Positions 1 to 10,948 of a DNA stretch of 64,000 bases are shown here, one piece after another. The stretch covers positions 19,880,621-19,944,620 of the forward strand of contig OY992840.1 of NCBI GenBank assembly GCA_963921425.1, written 5' to 3'. A program made the translations under genes and the position numbers. Position 1 is the first letter of the stretch, and each line of letters opens with the position of its first letter. The notes beneath the pieces are model-generated. The model searched no databases. It saw nothing but the letters and a program-made list of their open reading frames with translations, and had not been told where the DNA came from. Source of the DNA: Dryas octopetala (Eukaryota > Streptophyta > Magnoliopsida > Rosales > Rosaceae).

Positions 1-9
1 TCTTCTCAG

Positions 10-357
10 GTTCATAAAACACCAAGAACTTCAAGGAAACCTGCATCTCCAAAAGGTTTCTAATTTTCCCAAATACTTTTCTTATTATGAAAAATTGGGA
101 TTTGAATACTCAGAACAGTGAGAACCGTTCATGTTTTCCAGTTTCTGGCCAGAAGTCGCAGCAAACTGATTCAAAGAGGAAGGTTAATCAGGTTACAGTT
201 TTGGCTGATATTTTCATTTTTTCAGAGCCATGTCTGCTTTGCATAGGAGAGTTGTAAGGTACCCCTGCAGAGGTAGTCTTAGTTGTTGTTGTTGTTGTTT
301 CAGGATGGAGGACCTAGAAAAAAGGCAAAAATTATCAAGGAAAAAGATGCTGGTCAG

Positions 358-392
<35 letters not shown>

Positions 393-2265
393 ATATATAT
401 GAAAGTATCGACATGCTCGAGGCAAACAGGGTGCACAAGGTTGAAGACATTGTAAGTGGCAGTGGAAGGGGCTATCACTTGATTGAACTAGTGAGAAGCC
501 AAATGCAAGTTAAAATAGAAAAAATTGTCTATCAAAGATTCAAAGCAACACAATGTAAACCCCTAATTCAGCTAAAAAAATGTTCTTGGTGTTTGATAAG
601 CACTGACTAACAAATAGTGAATTTCTGCCTCTGCGATGTATTTTTCTCTTTTTCTAATGGTTTAAGCTACCACCAGCCCTTATGGCTTATTGGTAGTAGT
701 TCCTCATTTAATACTATAAATGAATTTATATACAAATAAAAAAAAAAACTGTATCCAGTAAACAGCGTCTTCAAGGCCAAAATGAAGGTAGACTCATTTT
801 GTTATCCTGAACATTTTTCTGCGTAATTTAAGTTTATCTTAAGTATACATCTACGTGTGGGACAGTTAGCTTATAATCGAAATCTGTGTTTCTGTAGGGG
901 GTAAAAGCTTGGCAAAGAAGAAAGAATACGAGGTATTTTCGTGTGTAAAAGTAATATGTGTTTCTTTTTTGTACTATGTCATTAATGTTTCACTGTTACC
1001 GTCTTTTCTTTACCATGAGGATTTCTATTTTATGACTGTTATCAAAGCTCTACTCTAACTAAAATATATTTCTCAGTGTAAAGATAAGATTGTGGATTTT
1101 TACTAGAGGGAAGTGGCTTATTAGAGTAGCTCTCTAGCTTACTCTTGTTGTCATTGTCTACTTGAATATGTTCTGGTGGACGCTGCTCCTAGAATGAAAT
1201 CTAACCATCTCCTGTAGTATGCTTTATGTGCCTTATATTGATAAAATACTTTGTATTGGCCATAAATGGTATTATTGCAACTTCATAAGTGATTTTTCCT
1301 CATATTGTCCAGTGAACCCCAATGTGAGGTAGATCTTTAAATTGTTCTCTAGTATGAGTCTTTTGATACTAGTGCAATTTTGAAGGTGATTAATATTGCA
1401 GCTTGAGCTGTACTTTCAGCCACGGCCTCTTCAGCCCTTAAAAAACAAAGATTGCGCTTATAATGTTAGTTGAGTACTGGTTGATATGGATTGGTGCCAT
1501 TTACTATGCATTGCTTGCCTTGTAAAAAGCTATTATTGGGTTGGGGAGCATTATCCTCAATATGGTTGTTCTATCTTGATTTAAGTTCAATTGGCCACTT
1601 CATCTGATCCCTAATGTACTAGGGATCAGATTGTCGTTTAATTTACTCTATTAGGGCCTAAGCAAGGATTTGCTTTTGATGGTTTAAATAAGTAAACAAA
1701 TGGTGTCTAACTGATTGTCATGTTAGTCAGCTTCTCAAATCATAATTGAAGTTGTACATAAACATGTAGGTTGAAGAGGAGGATATTGAAGAATTCTCAA
1801 GTACCTCACAGGTAATTTCTAGTTGACTCAAATATATTTTTCTTTTACTGGTTTGGAGATGCATATATAATGTACAATTCCTTGAAATGGCGCCGAGGCG
1901 AATGAATGATGGCATATCAGATATGTTGGTACTTTGGGTACTGAACACTGAAATTGCCATGTAAAGCCAAATCATAATGATTTATTCCGAAAAATGTTAT
2001 TTCCAAAGCTGAAATTGTTATTGCTAAACGTAGGATCCTCACATGCATGAGATAAAATTATCATGCATGCAGTGCTCCGGCAATAACATTTCCTTTTTCT
2101 TTTCTTTCTGTTTTTGTGTTTTTTTACTGGAAGTAACTTTAATTGTTGCCATTGATGGTGATGGAAGAACAATTTTTTTAATTTTTTTTGGTGGAAAATA
2201 TTGAGTTTTTGAGTTTATGCATTGTTTAGGATACTGATATTAGTGATGAAGATTGGGCTGCTTGA
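10..2265 (+). CDS. 3' end of an unidentified Lys-rich protein with an acidic tail (partial)
   Basis: Six small exons chain in frame with AG/GT borders: 10-55, 142-182, 304-352, 898-932, 1770-1811 and 2230-2265, ending in TGA. Phases match at every junction (0/1, 1/0, 0/1, 1/0, 0/0). The encoded tail starts VHKTPRTSRKPASPK, continues with basic stretches such as PRKKAKIIKEK and KSLAKKKEYE, then turns acidic (VEEEDIEEF) and ends DTDISDEDWAA. It is low-complexity and basic, then acidic, as in the C-terminal tails of many nuclear DNA- or chromatin-binding proteins; PRKKAK could act as a nuclear localisation signal. No catalytic domain falls inside the window, because the 5' part lies before base 1. 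I do not recognise the family. The small-exon chain could be alternatively spliced, but the conserved phases make it unlikely to be chance. Confidence 0.7.
358..392. repeat. (CT)n(CA)n compound microsatellite
   Basis: A pure CT run passes directly into a CA run, 5 bases after the donor of the exon ending at 352. It lies in an intron and is likely length-variable. Confidence 0.95.
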
Positions 2266-2820
2266 GACCGCAACGACACTAGAGATTCACTCTTGAAGCA
2301 AGTGATGTATTTTACTTTCCTGTGAAATGAGGGAGGAAATTATAAGAGTTGTAGAGCTCAGTATTTTAAGACCTCAAAAATTGATGCATTTGTAAATACT
2401 GTAATCATTATTGTGATTTTTCATTGCCACAGATTCATTTCATATAGCATGTATTCGGGTTCAACAGGTCCACATGGATTCCACGAAAAATGTATAAATA
2501 ATAAATAGGGCAAAATTGCAAGTGGTGTCTAAACTCTAAACTTTGACTTTTAAAGGCATTTCTAGGCTAGTTACATACCACATAGAAAAGGCACATGGGC
2601 TACACGTTCATGAGAAGCAGATTTCAATGAAGTAGAGCTTAATTTATTAGTTATGGGATATAGGGATAACAACAAAGGCTAGATCTGACCTCTTCTCTTG
2701 TGTGTTCATTCATATCACGTTCTCCTACTCGGAAACGTTAGCTAGGCATCATTGTAATTTCAACCCAATATAAGAATGCATACACATGATGTTAAAGAAA
2801 AAAAGAAAGAAATTACGAGT

Positions 2821-3435
2821 ATGAGAATGGGAGGTAGATTACTAGCATCCTGCAGCTTCCTTCTTCTGTTTGCCATATTCACAGGCGATGCTGCTCCTGA
2901 GCCAGTGCTTGACATCTCCGGCGAGAAACTCCGAAGGGGTGTTGATTATTATATCTTGCCGGTCATCCGTGGGAGAGGTGGCGGGCTTACTTTGGAAAGC
3001 ACTAGCAATAAAAGCAGCTGCCCACTTGATGTTGTTCAAGAGCAACATGAGGTATCCAACGGTCTTCCGCTCATGTTTTCGCCTGTGAACCCCACGAAAG
3101 GCGTTCTTCGGGTATCCACAGATCTTAACATCAAGTTCTCTGCTGTAACAATCTGTGTCCAGTCTACTGTGTGGAAATTGGATGACTTTGACGAAGAAAC
3201 GGGACAATGGTTTGTCACCACTGGTGGGGTTGAGGGTAATCCGGGCCGTGAAACCTCAAGCAATTGGTTTAAGATTGAGAAATATGATGATGACTACAAG
3301 TTGGTCTTTTGCCCCACAGTCTGTGATTTCTGCAAAGTTATATGCAGAGATGTTGGTGTTTTTATTAATGAAGACGGGAAAAGGCGTTTGGCTCTGAGTG
3401 ATGTACCAATCAAAGTCATGTTCAAGAAAGTTTAA
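2821..3435 (+). CDS. Kunitz-type (STI family) protease inhibitor, miraculin-like
   Basis: Single-exon gene of 204 codons. Kunitz STI proteins are secreted or vacuolar beta-trefoil proteins that inhibit serine (sometimes cysteine or aspartic) proteases in storage and defence against herbivores. Residues 1-25 form a hydrophobic signal peptide (LLASCSFLLLFAIF) ending near GDAA. The family signature near the mature N-terminus is PVLDISGEKLRRGVDYYILP (residues 28-47). Further family features are the SSCPLDVVQE segment, TICVQSTVWKLDD, a Lys-Leu-Val-Phe-Cys-Pro segment and the C-terminal CKVICRDVGVFI. Length is typical for the family. An upstream in-frame ATG at 2776 would add 15 charged residues before the signal peptide, so I prefer 2821 (2827 is also possible). 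A TATA-like AATATAAG lies at about 2765-2772. The reactive-site residue cannot be assigned with certainty, and some members (miraculin-like) have lost inhibitory activity. Confidence 0.94.
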   Translation: MRMGGRLLASCSFLLLFAIFTGDAAPEPVLDISGEKLRRGVDYYILPVIRGRGGGLTLESTSNKSSCPLDVVQEQHEVSNGLPLMFSPVNPTKGVLRVSTDLNIKFSAVTICVQSTVWKLDDFDEETGQWFVTTGGVEGNPGRETSSNWFKIEKYDDDYKLVFCPTVCDFCKVICRDVGVFINEDGKRRLALSDVPIKVMFKKV

Positions 3436-4118
3436 TTTCAACTACATTGCATGATTAACTAATTAATAAGAGATCGAGCTGGATTAACTATTCCTAATTA
3501 GTTCTGGGAAAATTTCATTATATAAGTAAATTAAGATGGAAGTTTCCCACTTTCCCTCATGCTGCTGTGGGTTGTCAACGGTCTCAATTATTCGTTTGCT
3601 TTTCGCTTAATTAATCGCTATCGTGTGATTGTAAATTTGGTGAACTAATCCACCAACTAAAGCACTATCTAGCTACATTTACAATACAATACTGTATTAT
3701 GGCAAAAAAAAATACAATACAATAGTGTATATAGTGCATCAAGGGATGTTTATGAATGAATTATCTTCAGGCTACTTAGTAATAATTAATACTAATCACC
3801 ATGATCGAGAACATAACCATGATAGCTATTTTGGCATGAGCATGACTATATATATGATATGACATCATGGAAGGAAAACACACACAAACAATATTCCAAG
3901 CAAAAAGGGTAATTAAGCTTGTCCTTGAGGAAAATATATTGCAGATATCTAAAGCTAATTAAGATTATAGACATAGATAGAGCAGCAGGTAGCTAGCTAG
4001 GTAATTCCAATGACATCTTTCTAGCTTAGAATCTAATTAAATTACCAAGTACATCAAGATGAGCATAGGATCGATCTGCAAAAGTGGTGGACAAATTAAG
4101 GACAATTCCATCCCCTGT
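3436..4118. other. Intergenic, convergent 3' flanks
   Basis: AT-rich spacer between the convergent Kunitz inhibitor gene (+) and GEM-like gene (-). It should hold both 3' UTRs and terminators. I see no conserved ORF or clear transposon ends. Confidence 0.6.
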
Positions 4119-5294
4119 TTAATGGACGCTGGTGTGGTGATAGGTACTCATAGAAATGGCCTTTTGAAGATTTTTGAAAGCTTTTTCATATCTTAAGAAT
4201 CCCATAAACCAGAACTCAAAATCATCGTCTGTAACTATTTCAATGTACTTCTGTTGTGGTTTGTTGACATTCTCGCTTTGGTTGGCTCTTTTGATCTTCT
4301 CGATTGGTACAACAACCTGCATGCATGATGGATCCAAATCAGTAATTAAGGATGATTTGCGTTGCGTTGAATTATTGAAATGAATGAAAGAATTGAAGTA
4401 CCTTGTAAGGCGTTCTAATGAGTTGTCCAGTTGCAGAAGGGACAGTGATGGATGTTTCACTGCAGAAAGCAAGCTTTTGAGTAGAAATAAAGAGGAGGCC
4501 AGAAATAGGACCAGCAGTGGTTGATAAGTAACACTGCGACGCCTTCAACAGCTTCTCTCCTTCCTTTACACCAAATATCTGTTTGAATATGTTCCCTCTC
4601 CCACCTTCTTGAATGATTCTTGCCCCCAAACTCAACTTCCCCTTCACAGTTTCAGACAACTTGGGCCCAAGTTTCACTGCACATACGCATATACCATTAA
4701 ACATCTTCCATTCATTTTCTAATGAACCATAAATGTCTTCAAGTTGAACTTGTAGTAGGAGACTAGCTAGGAGTAGAGCTTCTAGAGAAAGAGATGCTCA
4801 TATACATATATATATGAGTCTATGACATTATGACTCACAGTGCTCGCGTATCCTGTATGCGAAACTGCTACTTTTCCTCCCAAATTTTTTACTCTTGAGG
4901 TTGAAGCTGTCTTTCCTTGAATCACCTTCATGATCATAATCTGTACTCCCAACAATAACCAAATACAGTATATCAGTATATGTATGTGACACAAATTAAC
5001 AAACAGGCCAACACACAGACTAGCTTGTTAGTTAGTAAATTAAACAGTTACTAGCTTACTAGTTTTGAAGGAGGAAGAACCATCTGAAAATGAAAGTGAA
5101 GAAGATGGACTGTGGCATAAGCTGACAGGTTCAGATAGGGAAGAGTAGTGCTGCTGCTGCTGCTGCTGCTGCCTCTCTCTCTCATCTCTCTCTGGTGTTG
5201 TGTCATATGATAATGATGAGTTCATAAATATTGGACTCCCAACATCAATTTGATGATGATCTGCAAACTGATCTTTCTTCCTGTTCACTTCCAT
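4119..5294 (-). CDS. GEM-like protein with GRAM domain
   Basis: Four exons on the minus strand: 5294-5060, 4940-4839, 4676-4402 and 4316-4119. Together they give 269 codons plus TAA with consistent phases. The first 90 residues are Ser/Gln-rich and likely disordered, with a run of seven Gln. Exon 2 encodes the family segment KFGRKSSSFAYRIREH. Exon 3 starts LKLGPKLSETVKGKLSLGAR and continues with the GRAM domain (about residues 142-220: FKQIFGVKEGEKLLKASQCY, LFISTQKLAFCSE). Exon 4 holds VVVPIEKIKRANQ and the FEFWFMGF motif. GEM (GLABRA2 expression modulator) in Arabidopsis links cell division with epidermal patterning; GEM-like members respond to ABA and act in reproduction and germination. 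The GRAM fold binds phosphoinositides or proteins. I chose the ATG at 5294 because the reading frame opens further 5' only with TTG. Confidence 0.9.
5152..5173. repeat. Coding CAG/CTG triplet repeat (poly-Gln)
   Basis: Seven CTG units on the plus strand read as seven Gln codons in the GEM-like first exon. The neighbouring CTCTCT run on the same strand encodes the Glu/Arg-rich RDERERQ just before it. Confidence 0.9.
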
Positions 5295-6586
5295 CTGACT
5301 CAATTCTCAAATTTAACAAGCTAGCTAGATTCTTTCTCTCTTTCTCCCTTTGACAAGCTAGCTGAGCTGCCTCCTAATTATAAGTATCTTTGTCTCTCAC
5401 AATTAATTCAGTTCAGTTCACAAATGATCGATAATCTTATCTTACAGCTCTTTATAGCTACCTAGCAGCTTGATTGGTAGTTGCTGCTACTTTAAACTGA
5501 AAATATAAAAATTAATAGGACAGATGCGAATTGCATTCACTTGCTTTTCACATCGATCATTATTATTGTTATCCATATTATACTAACTAATAACAATAAT
5601 AATTTTAATATTCATATAAATAATAATAACTAATTAAAGAGTCTGGCTCTGGCAGACAGGCACCAAAACAGAAGTTTCAAAGATTCTCATTGTGGATGCG
5701 CGTGCGCTGTTGAATAACAAGTGATGGGTGGCTGACTCACTGTCTGTGAGCCGGTGGCTTGCTTGGCTTTAACACGATTTCTAGAACATGTCGCAATTTC
5801 ATGGCAACTTCCCAGCAATTGGAAAATGGAAAGCAGCTTCACTTTCCCCTCTTGACTGTCCAATTTCCAAGTCAACAAAGGTGGCTGATTTGGACGCATT
5901 TATTTTACATTTGGAAACAAAATAATTCATAAAATATTTAGAAATTTTGACCTCTCCTTAATCATAAAATAAAATCAGTTGCTATGATAAATCATAATCA
6001 GAAAGACTTCCAATGTGCAAGGGTGATAAATTAATCCTGCCTTGTTGGACTAGGCACATCTTTTTAACAATAGAAGCAAACAAAAATCATATGTCTACAC
6101 TTTACATACATTGACCATAGAATAGAAGCACGCTATTTGATTTTCTGTTCATTCTATTACTTTTAACTTATTTGGCCAGTCATCAGTCATCACCAACTAT
6201 CACTTACAAAATATGCAATGGAAAGTATAATGGTTTATATGAAAGAATTAATATGAGAGCCAAATAAGAATTAATATGTTTAATGATTGAATTTAATCCG
6301 ATCATAAAAATTAATGATTTATTAAAGTAAATTGAATGTATTTTTCCTCACTTATTCTCATATAAATTTGCATATGAGGTGGATTATTTTTTGTTTTTTA
6401 ATTTATAAGAGAGAAGAATTGAACTTGAATGTAGAGCGAAAAATATTATGGCCCTTCCGGGCTGTCTACGAACTATGCATGCGAGCCGGACTGGTATACC
6501 GAATAATATTCTTCTAGCAACTGCACAGAAGTTGAAGCCCATGAATTACATTAATGAATAAACCAATGTTGCTTGTCCAAAAGTCC

Positions 6587-6706
6587 AGTCCAAAGCAGTT
6601 TTTGGGCTTAAAGTTCAAAGCAGTTTATTAGGTTTTAAGTCCAAAGCAGTTCTTTTGGGCTTAAAGTCCAAAGCAGTTCTTTTGGGCTTAAAGTCCAAAG
6701 CAATTG
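6587..6706 (+). promoter_or_regulatory. Tandem 27-bp repeats with TGGGCT (site II-like) motifs upstream of RPB12
   Basis: About four and a half units of roughly 27 bp, each starting AGTCCAAAGCAGTT and most ending TTTTGGGCTTAA. Three units contain a clean TGGGCT (6603-6608, 6656-6661, 6683-6688); one unit is degenerate. TGGGCY 'site II' elements near a telo-box are a known arrangement in promoters of plant translation, ribosome and proliferation genes, bound by TCP factors. The array ends 120 bp before the RPB12 start codon. Confidence 0.7.
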
Positions 6707-6795
6707 ATAAGCCTTAACCCGACACGATTGCTTCGCGGTATTATTTATAGAAACCCCCAAGAACCCTGAAGTCTTAACAATTGCTCAAAGATAAA

Positions 6796-6803
6796 AAACC
6801 CTA
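6796..6803 (+). promoter_or_regulatory. Telo-box AAACCCTA in the RPB12 leader
   Basis: AAACCCTA lies 23 bp before the RPB12 ATG. It is the interstitial telomere-like motif common in 5' flanks of plant housekeeping genes and usually works with site II motifs, which occur just upstream here. Confidence 0.7.
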
Positions 6804-6825
6804 AAATCCTTTTCGATCTAATCTC

Positions 6826-8689
6826 ATGGATCCTCAGCCAGAACCAGTTTACTACATCTGCGGAGGTACTCGATTTTCATTTTGTTCCCTGAGAAATTCG
6901 ATAGGAAATACACAAGAGTTTCTGAAACTAAAACCCTAGTGTGATTGTGTTTTTGTAGATTGTGGAATGGAGATTCCCCTGAAGCCAAATGATGTGATTC
7001 AGTGCCGCGAGTGCGGTTACCGTATATTATACAAGAAGCGTACTCGTCGTAGTATGTTCCAATCTTCATTCTATCGATTAACACCATGAATATTTTATTT
7101 TTAAGCGATATATTTATTTTTTTCAATGAAATATCTGGTTCTTAAATCTATATCTATAAATTTATCGTGTTTTTCTTCAACTTTAGTTTTGTACTGGAAT
7201 GAATGATGAATGCCATAACTTGTATATACTTTAATTGTTGCAACAATTGAGGTGCTTTTTTTCTTATTCAGTACTTTGTGTTTATCAATGTGGATTTTGG
7301 TGTTTAGACTGGTATTGCAAGTTTAATTTTCCAGGTTTGCCTTTTCAAATTTTGTATCGCAACATCAATTCTAACTTGTTGCAGGAAGAGATATAGTTTT
7401 GGGCATGGAATTTGTGCTTTTTCATTGTGTGGGTTTAGTTTAGTTGTTTATAATGAATATGCAGTCATTGAGTATTAGCTTTGATAATTGAAGTTGAACA
7501 AATCTGTAAGTTAAGTGGTTCTGAACTTATGATGAACTTGGAACTTTAGCGGGTTTGAGGGTGAATCATGCCAATCCCTTAAGAAGGATTAAAGACTGCA
7601 CCCAATCATGCCATCTGTTCGTCTGACTTCCACTCTCTTACTATAAAATGTGGATATGCTTTATATTTCATGTGGCCTTCATGTTTGGTAATTGATAGCT
7701 ATTATATCCTTGCATTACTATAAGTCAGTACCATTTGGCATCAATATAGCTATTACCTACAATGCATATCACTTTTCTTGCAAGTAATTGTCTGTTTCTA
7801 TGTTGTAATAGGTTTCTTGTTATTCTTTGAGTCACATAATGATTAGTTGGCCAGAGTGACATGAACTATTCTTTATTCTTTGGGGTTCTAGCTTTGAGTT
7901 GGGGGTTGCCAGTTTGACTGCTTGGTTTTTATTTGGATTATTTTACCATAAAATATTTTATTTTACTTTATTGAAATAATATAACATCACATCTGCCATG
8001 CAGGTAAATTGTGATCTATGTTATATCATTTTTTCTCCAAATTTTTAGAAAGAAAATGTGATTTATGTTCTAATATTTTATGCATGATAAAAATTAAGTC
8101 ATTTGTTACCCATTTTTAAAACTGGATTACCCTAATTTATTATTCTTGTCAGGAACTGGGCCAATGCAGGCATCCTGTTCATTCTTTTACCATGAAAAAA
8201 CTGTTTCCACTTTTCTAGACTTAGAATATTCATCCTCAAAATTCTTTAGGAACAGTTGTCTTGCACATTTATTTGCCTTTTCTCTGGCATCTTGGTATAT
8301 GCTAACCACAATCTGTTAAGTGCGCATAAGACAATAGGTGCATCAAGATAGTGGTGTTATGCTCATATACTGATGCATTTTTGCCACATGATTTTTACAT
8401 GAGAAAACATGGTGTTATACATATCAATCATTTTTAGTTTTCACGTATTAATAAGTTTTTTTTGCTCTCTCTCTCTCTCTCTCTCTCGTCCATTGATTAC
8501 TGAATGTGGTTTTGACTTTTGCTTTACATGGATTCATTATATTCTAAAACAACAGGCATGACAGTTTGGTCTCTTCTCTGGTTCCCTGCCCATATTTTGT
8601 GTTTGGTCTCGATTTTACCCTCAATCACATTATTCAACAATTGGTTTATATTACTTCTTGTTGCAGTTGTTCAGTATGAGGCACGCTGA
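6826..8689 (+). CDS. NRPB12: DNA-directed RNA polymerases subunit RPB12 (Rpabc4-type)
   Basis: Three exons: 6826-6865, 6959-7051 and 8667-8689, giving 51 residues plus TGA, the normal plant length. The protein reads [20 protein letters not shown] and continues with a [16 protein letters not shown] segment, ending IVQYEAR. The four Cys (two CxxC pairs: CGDC and CREC) form the zinc ribbon of the shared small subunit. In plants this family serves RNA polymerases I-V; it sits near RPB3 and helps assembly. The last coding exon has only 23 bases, so a simple ORF scan misses this gene. Intron 2 is about 1.6 kb and contains a CT microsatellite at 8464-8488. The basal-type promoter motifs upstream fit a constitutively expressed gene. 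Confidence 0.97.
8464..8488. repeat. (CT)n microsatellite in RPB12 intron 2
   Basis: Uninterrupted CT dinucleotides, followed by CGTCC. Intronic; no function seen. Confidence 0.95.
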
Positions 8690-9951
8690 AGAAGACTTGC
8701 TGAGAGTGGGCATTGCAATTATATCCAAACTATGTTAGTGAAGCATGTCATGTGATCATATTGCAACTTGATAATGTGTTGTTTGGATGTAAGGACAGTA
8801 TTAACACCAAAACAGAAATGTTAATGTTGGGACAGTGTTGAGGGGGGGCATGCTGCTTTAGTTTGTTTGTGCCTGTCATCTCATCGAACTAATGAAGTCT
8901 AGTCTGTTTGAATGTCTCTGAGCTGATGTCTCAATGTAGTGTTATGTAATATCTGTACGATTGAGGCTACCTATTATGCAATATCTGTACAACTTCGTCT
9001 GAGCATTTTGGTCATCCTTGGCCTTTTTAAAAAAAAAAAATTTAGGGTCCTTGGTTTTGATAAAAAGGCCAAATGGGTGCAAATCCCATTCTCAGTTTTC
9101 TATATATGGGATCTCATTTTTAGCGACTGCATTTTGTCACCTCGCAGTGCATCTGCCAGAGTGACTATGCAAGTTGATAAAATGCTTAAATTACTGTTAA
9201 GTCCGTTGGTATGTCATGGAGAGCTGGTTCTGAAATTTGAGGGCTCCGAAGCAGACTATATACGTGGGGTTCTCGACCTTCATATGCATTCAAGTGATTT
9301 ATTTGGACATAACATATTATATAAAATTAAGGGGTTCTTGGCATTTAGGGACCCAAAACCGATTGCTTACTCCGGTCCCTTGGTGCCGGCTCTGATATAA
9401 TGCCGTAGTGGTATTCAACAATTTGGTAATAACGCTAGGGTATCGACTATTATCTAACTCCTTTTTAACCAAATTTTCCGTGGTAACATGATATCATGTC
9501 CTGACATTTAGGGGCTCGAGCCGATCTGCCCCCTTCAGGTTGGCTCTGATAAGACTGATATCATGCCCTAGCGTTATTCAACAATTTGATAATAATGCTA
9601 GATTATCGACTATTATCTAACTTATTTTTACCAAATTAACGCGGTACATGATATATAAATTATTAAATTTTAAATAAATGACTGACTGTCAGGTTGATTG
9701 AGATCCAACTATTAGTTGGAAAAAAAAAAAAAAAGAGATCCAACTATTAGTGTTACACTGTTACACCGTGCGTTTCCAACCGAAGCAATAACGCATGGTG
9801 ACACGTGGAAAGCATGCCTAAAGCCAATTGATGGGACCCACTCTGATTGGATAGTGTATCAAGACGCTAACACGTAGTGACGTAGAAGTCAGGCAGTGAT
9901 TGGGCGTCGTTCCACGCGCTTGCCTTGGTCATGGAGTGAGCTGTATACTTA
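8690..9951. other. RPB12 3' flank and degenerate repeat DNA
   Basis: It starts with the RPB12 3' UTR. From about 8940 the sequence turns into degenerate repeat DNA with a meaningless 153-residue open frame (8939-9400). GCTCTGATA words at about 9390 and 9543 resemble the reverse complement of the Copia primer-binding site (GCTCTGATACCA), suggesting an old LTR-element boundary. Poly-A occurs at 9721-9734. No gene seen. Confidence 0.55.
9340..9655. repeat. Imperfect tandem duplication, unit about 155-165 bp
   Basis: Two copies share TATTCAACAATTTG, GACTATTATCTAACT and ACATGATAT in the same order, plus a preceding CATTTAGGG and GGCTCTGATA. The copies have diverged strongly, so the duplication is old. 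It probably represents a repeated LTR or MITE end. Confidence 0.7.
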
Positions 9952-10353
9952 GGCCAATGCTATTCAGACCACCCTAAATTGCTAAGTTGACCACCCTATT
10001 TCAAATTTCCAACTTTACCTTTAAAACAAAAAAATTTCAATTTTGTTCGTTGGGTCATTCGACAGTTATCTACCGAAATATTTATGGTTATTCGACAGTT
10101 ATCTGCTGAATATTGGTGGATTATTCGGTGGATAACTACCGAATGGAAATGAAAAAGCCATTCGACATTTATCTGCCGAAATATTTGCATTTATTCGACA
10201 CTTATCTGCCGAATATTGGTGGATATTTCGGTAAATGACCACCGAATGGATCTGGGTGATTTTATCATGTTTTTGCAATAAAGAATAAAATAGGAAAAAA
10301 ATTTATTAAGGTGGTCAACTCAGCACAAAAGGGTGGTTTGCATAGCCTCCCTC
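9952..10353. mobile_element. Mutator-type MITE (402 bp) with 9-bp TSD
   Basis: It is flanked by the perfect 9-bp direct repeat GTATACTTA at 9943-9951 and 10354-10362. The ends are inverted repeats of about 40 bp: the left end has GCTATTCAGACCACCC and AAGTTGACCACCC; the right end, reverse-complemented, has GCTATGCAAACCACCC and GAGTTGACCACC. A 9-bp duplication is the hallmark of Mutator-like elements. There is no coding capacity. The centre holds a roughly 100-bp tandem duplication (10057-10250) made of TTCGACAGTTATCTGCCGAA-like palindromic words. Its terminal repeats match those of the gene-carrying element at 20960-24584. Confidence 0.88.
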
Positions 10354-10362
10354 GTATACTTA

Positions 10363-10939
10363 TTAATCCAACACAGGAATTTTAGGCTTCTTATCGAAAC
10401 AAGCAATTTAGGCACCAACTACCACTCTTATGTAGTACTATGATTACTATCACTACTACTATGGCATGTTTTTTTTTCCTTTTCTTTTCAATAATTAACT
10501 TTTTAAATAGAATATAATTTCAATTTTTTTCATCATAAATATTTTTTTTCTTCAAATATTCATCCTTAAAGGATATTTATTTTAGCTGATTCATCCTTAT
10601 GAATATAGGATATATGATCTAATTGGCGATTTAGAATTTACATAGAAAAAACTTTGGCTAGAATTCATTTACATAACATTTTTTTTTGTTGAGATCTACG
10701 TAACATTAATTTATTTGACAAAATTTATGTTTTAAACTGAATTTAATGTGAATATCTAAATTGGAAAAACAAAATTGGTAAATATAGAATCTTCCTTAAA
10801 CTAAACTAACCCCTCCTACCCAAGAAAAATATTTGTAATTTAACACAAAAATCTATATCAAAATAAAAATAAAATAAAATAAAACTAAACACGAAAACAG
10901 TCAGAAGACTCAGAGGTCTGCTGCAGGTTGAGAAGCAAT
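10363..10939. other. AT-rich upstream region of the DUF789 gene
   Basis: AT-rich non-coding DNA between the MITE and the DUF789 promoter. No ORF or transposon ends recognised. Confidence 0.5.
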
Positions 10940-10948
10940 TATAAATAG
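10940..10948 (+). promoter_or_regulatory. TATA box of the DUF789 gene
   Basis: TATAAATAG followed by an A/C-rich leader with repeated ACAAGATCACAAGGCACAG-like sequence. Transcription would begin near 10970-10980, and the leader runs to a probable donor near 11123. A long first intron (about 2.6 kb) then leads to the first clear coding exon. Confidence 0.6.

Larger units (their letters stand above)
5295..6825. other. Divergent intergenic region (GEM-like / RPB12 promoters)
   Basis: Spacer between the divergent GEM-like (-) and RPB12 (+) genes. The GEM side has pyrimidine-rich leader sequence and several AGCTAGCT words. The segment around 6255-6385 (ATATGAGAG on the left, CTTATTCTCATATAAA on the right) weakly resembles the fold-back MITE at 14395-14526. 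The RPB12-proximal part holds the tandem array described separately. No gene seen. Confidence 0.6.

Noticed and set aside
8939..9400. 153-codon open frame on the plus strand
   Set aside because: Composition and sequence look like translated repeat DNA; it overlaps the diverged tandem repeat and has no family resemblance or splice context.
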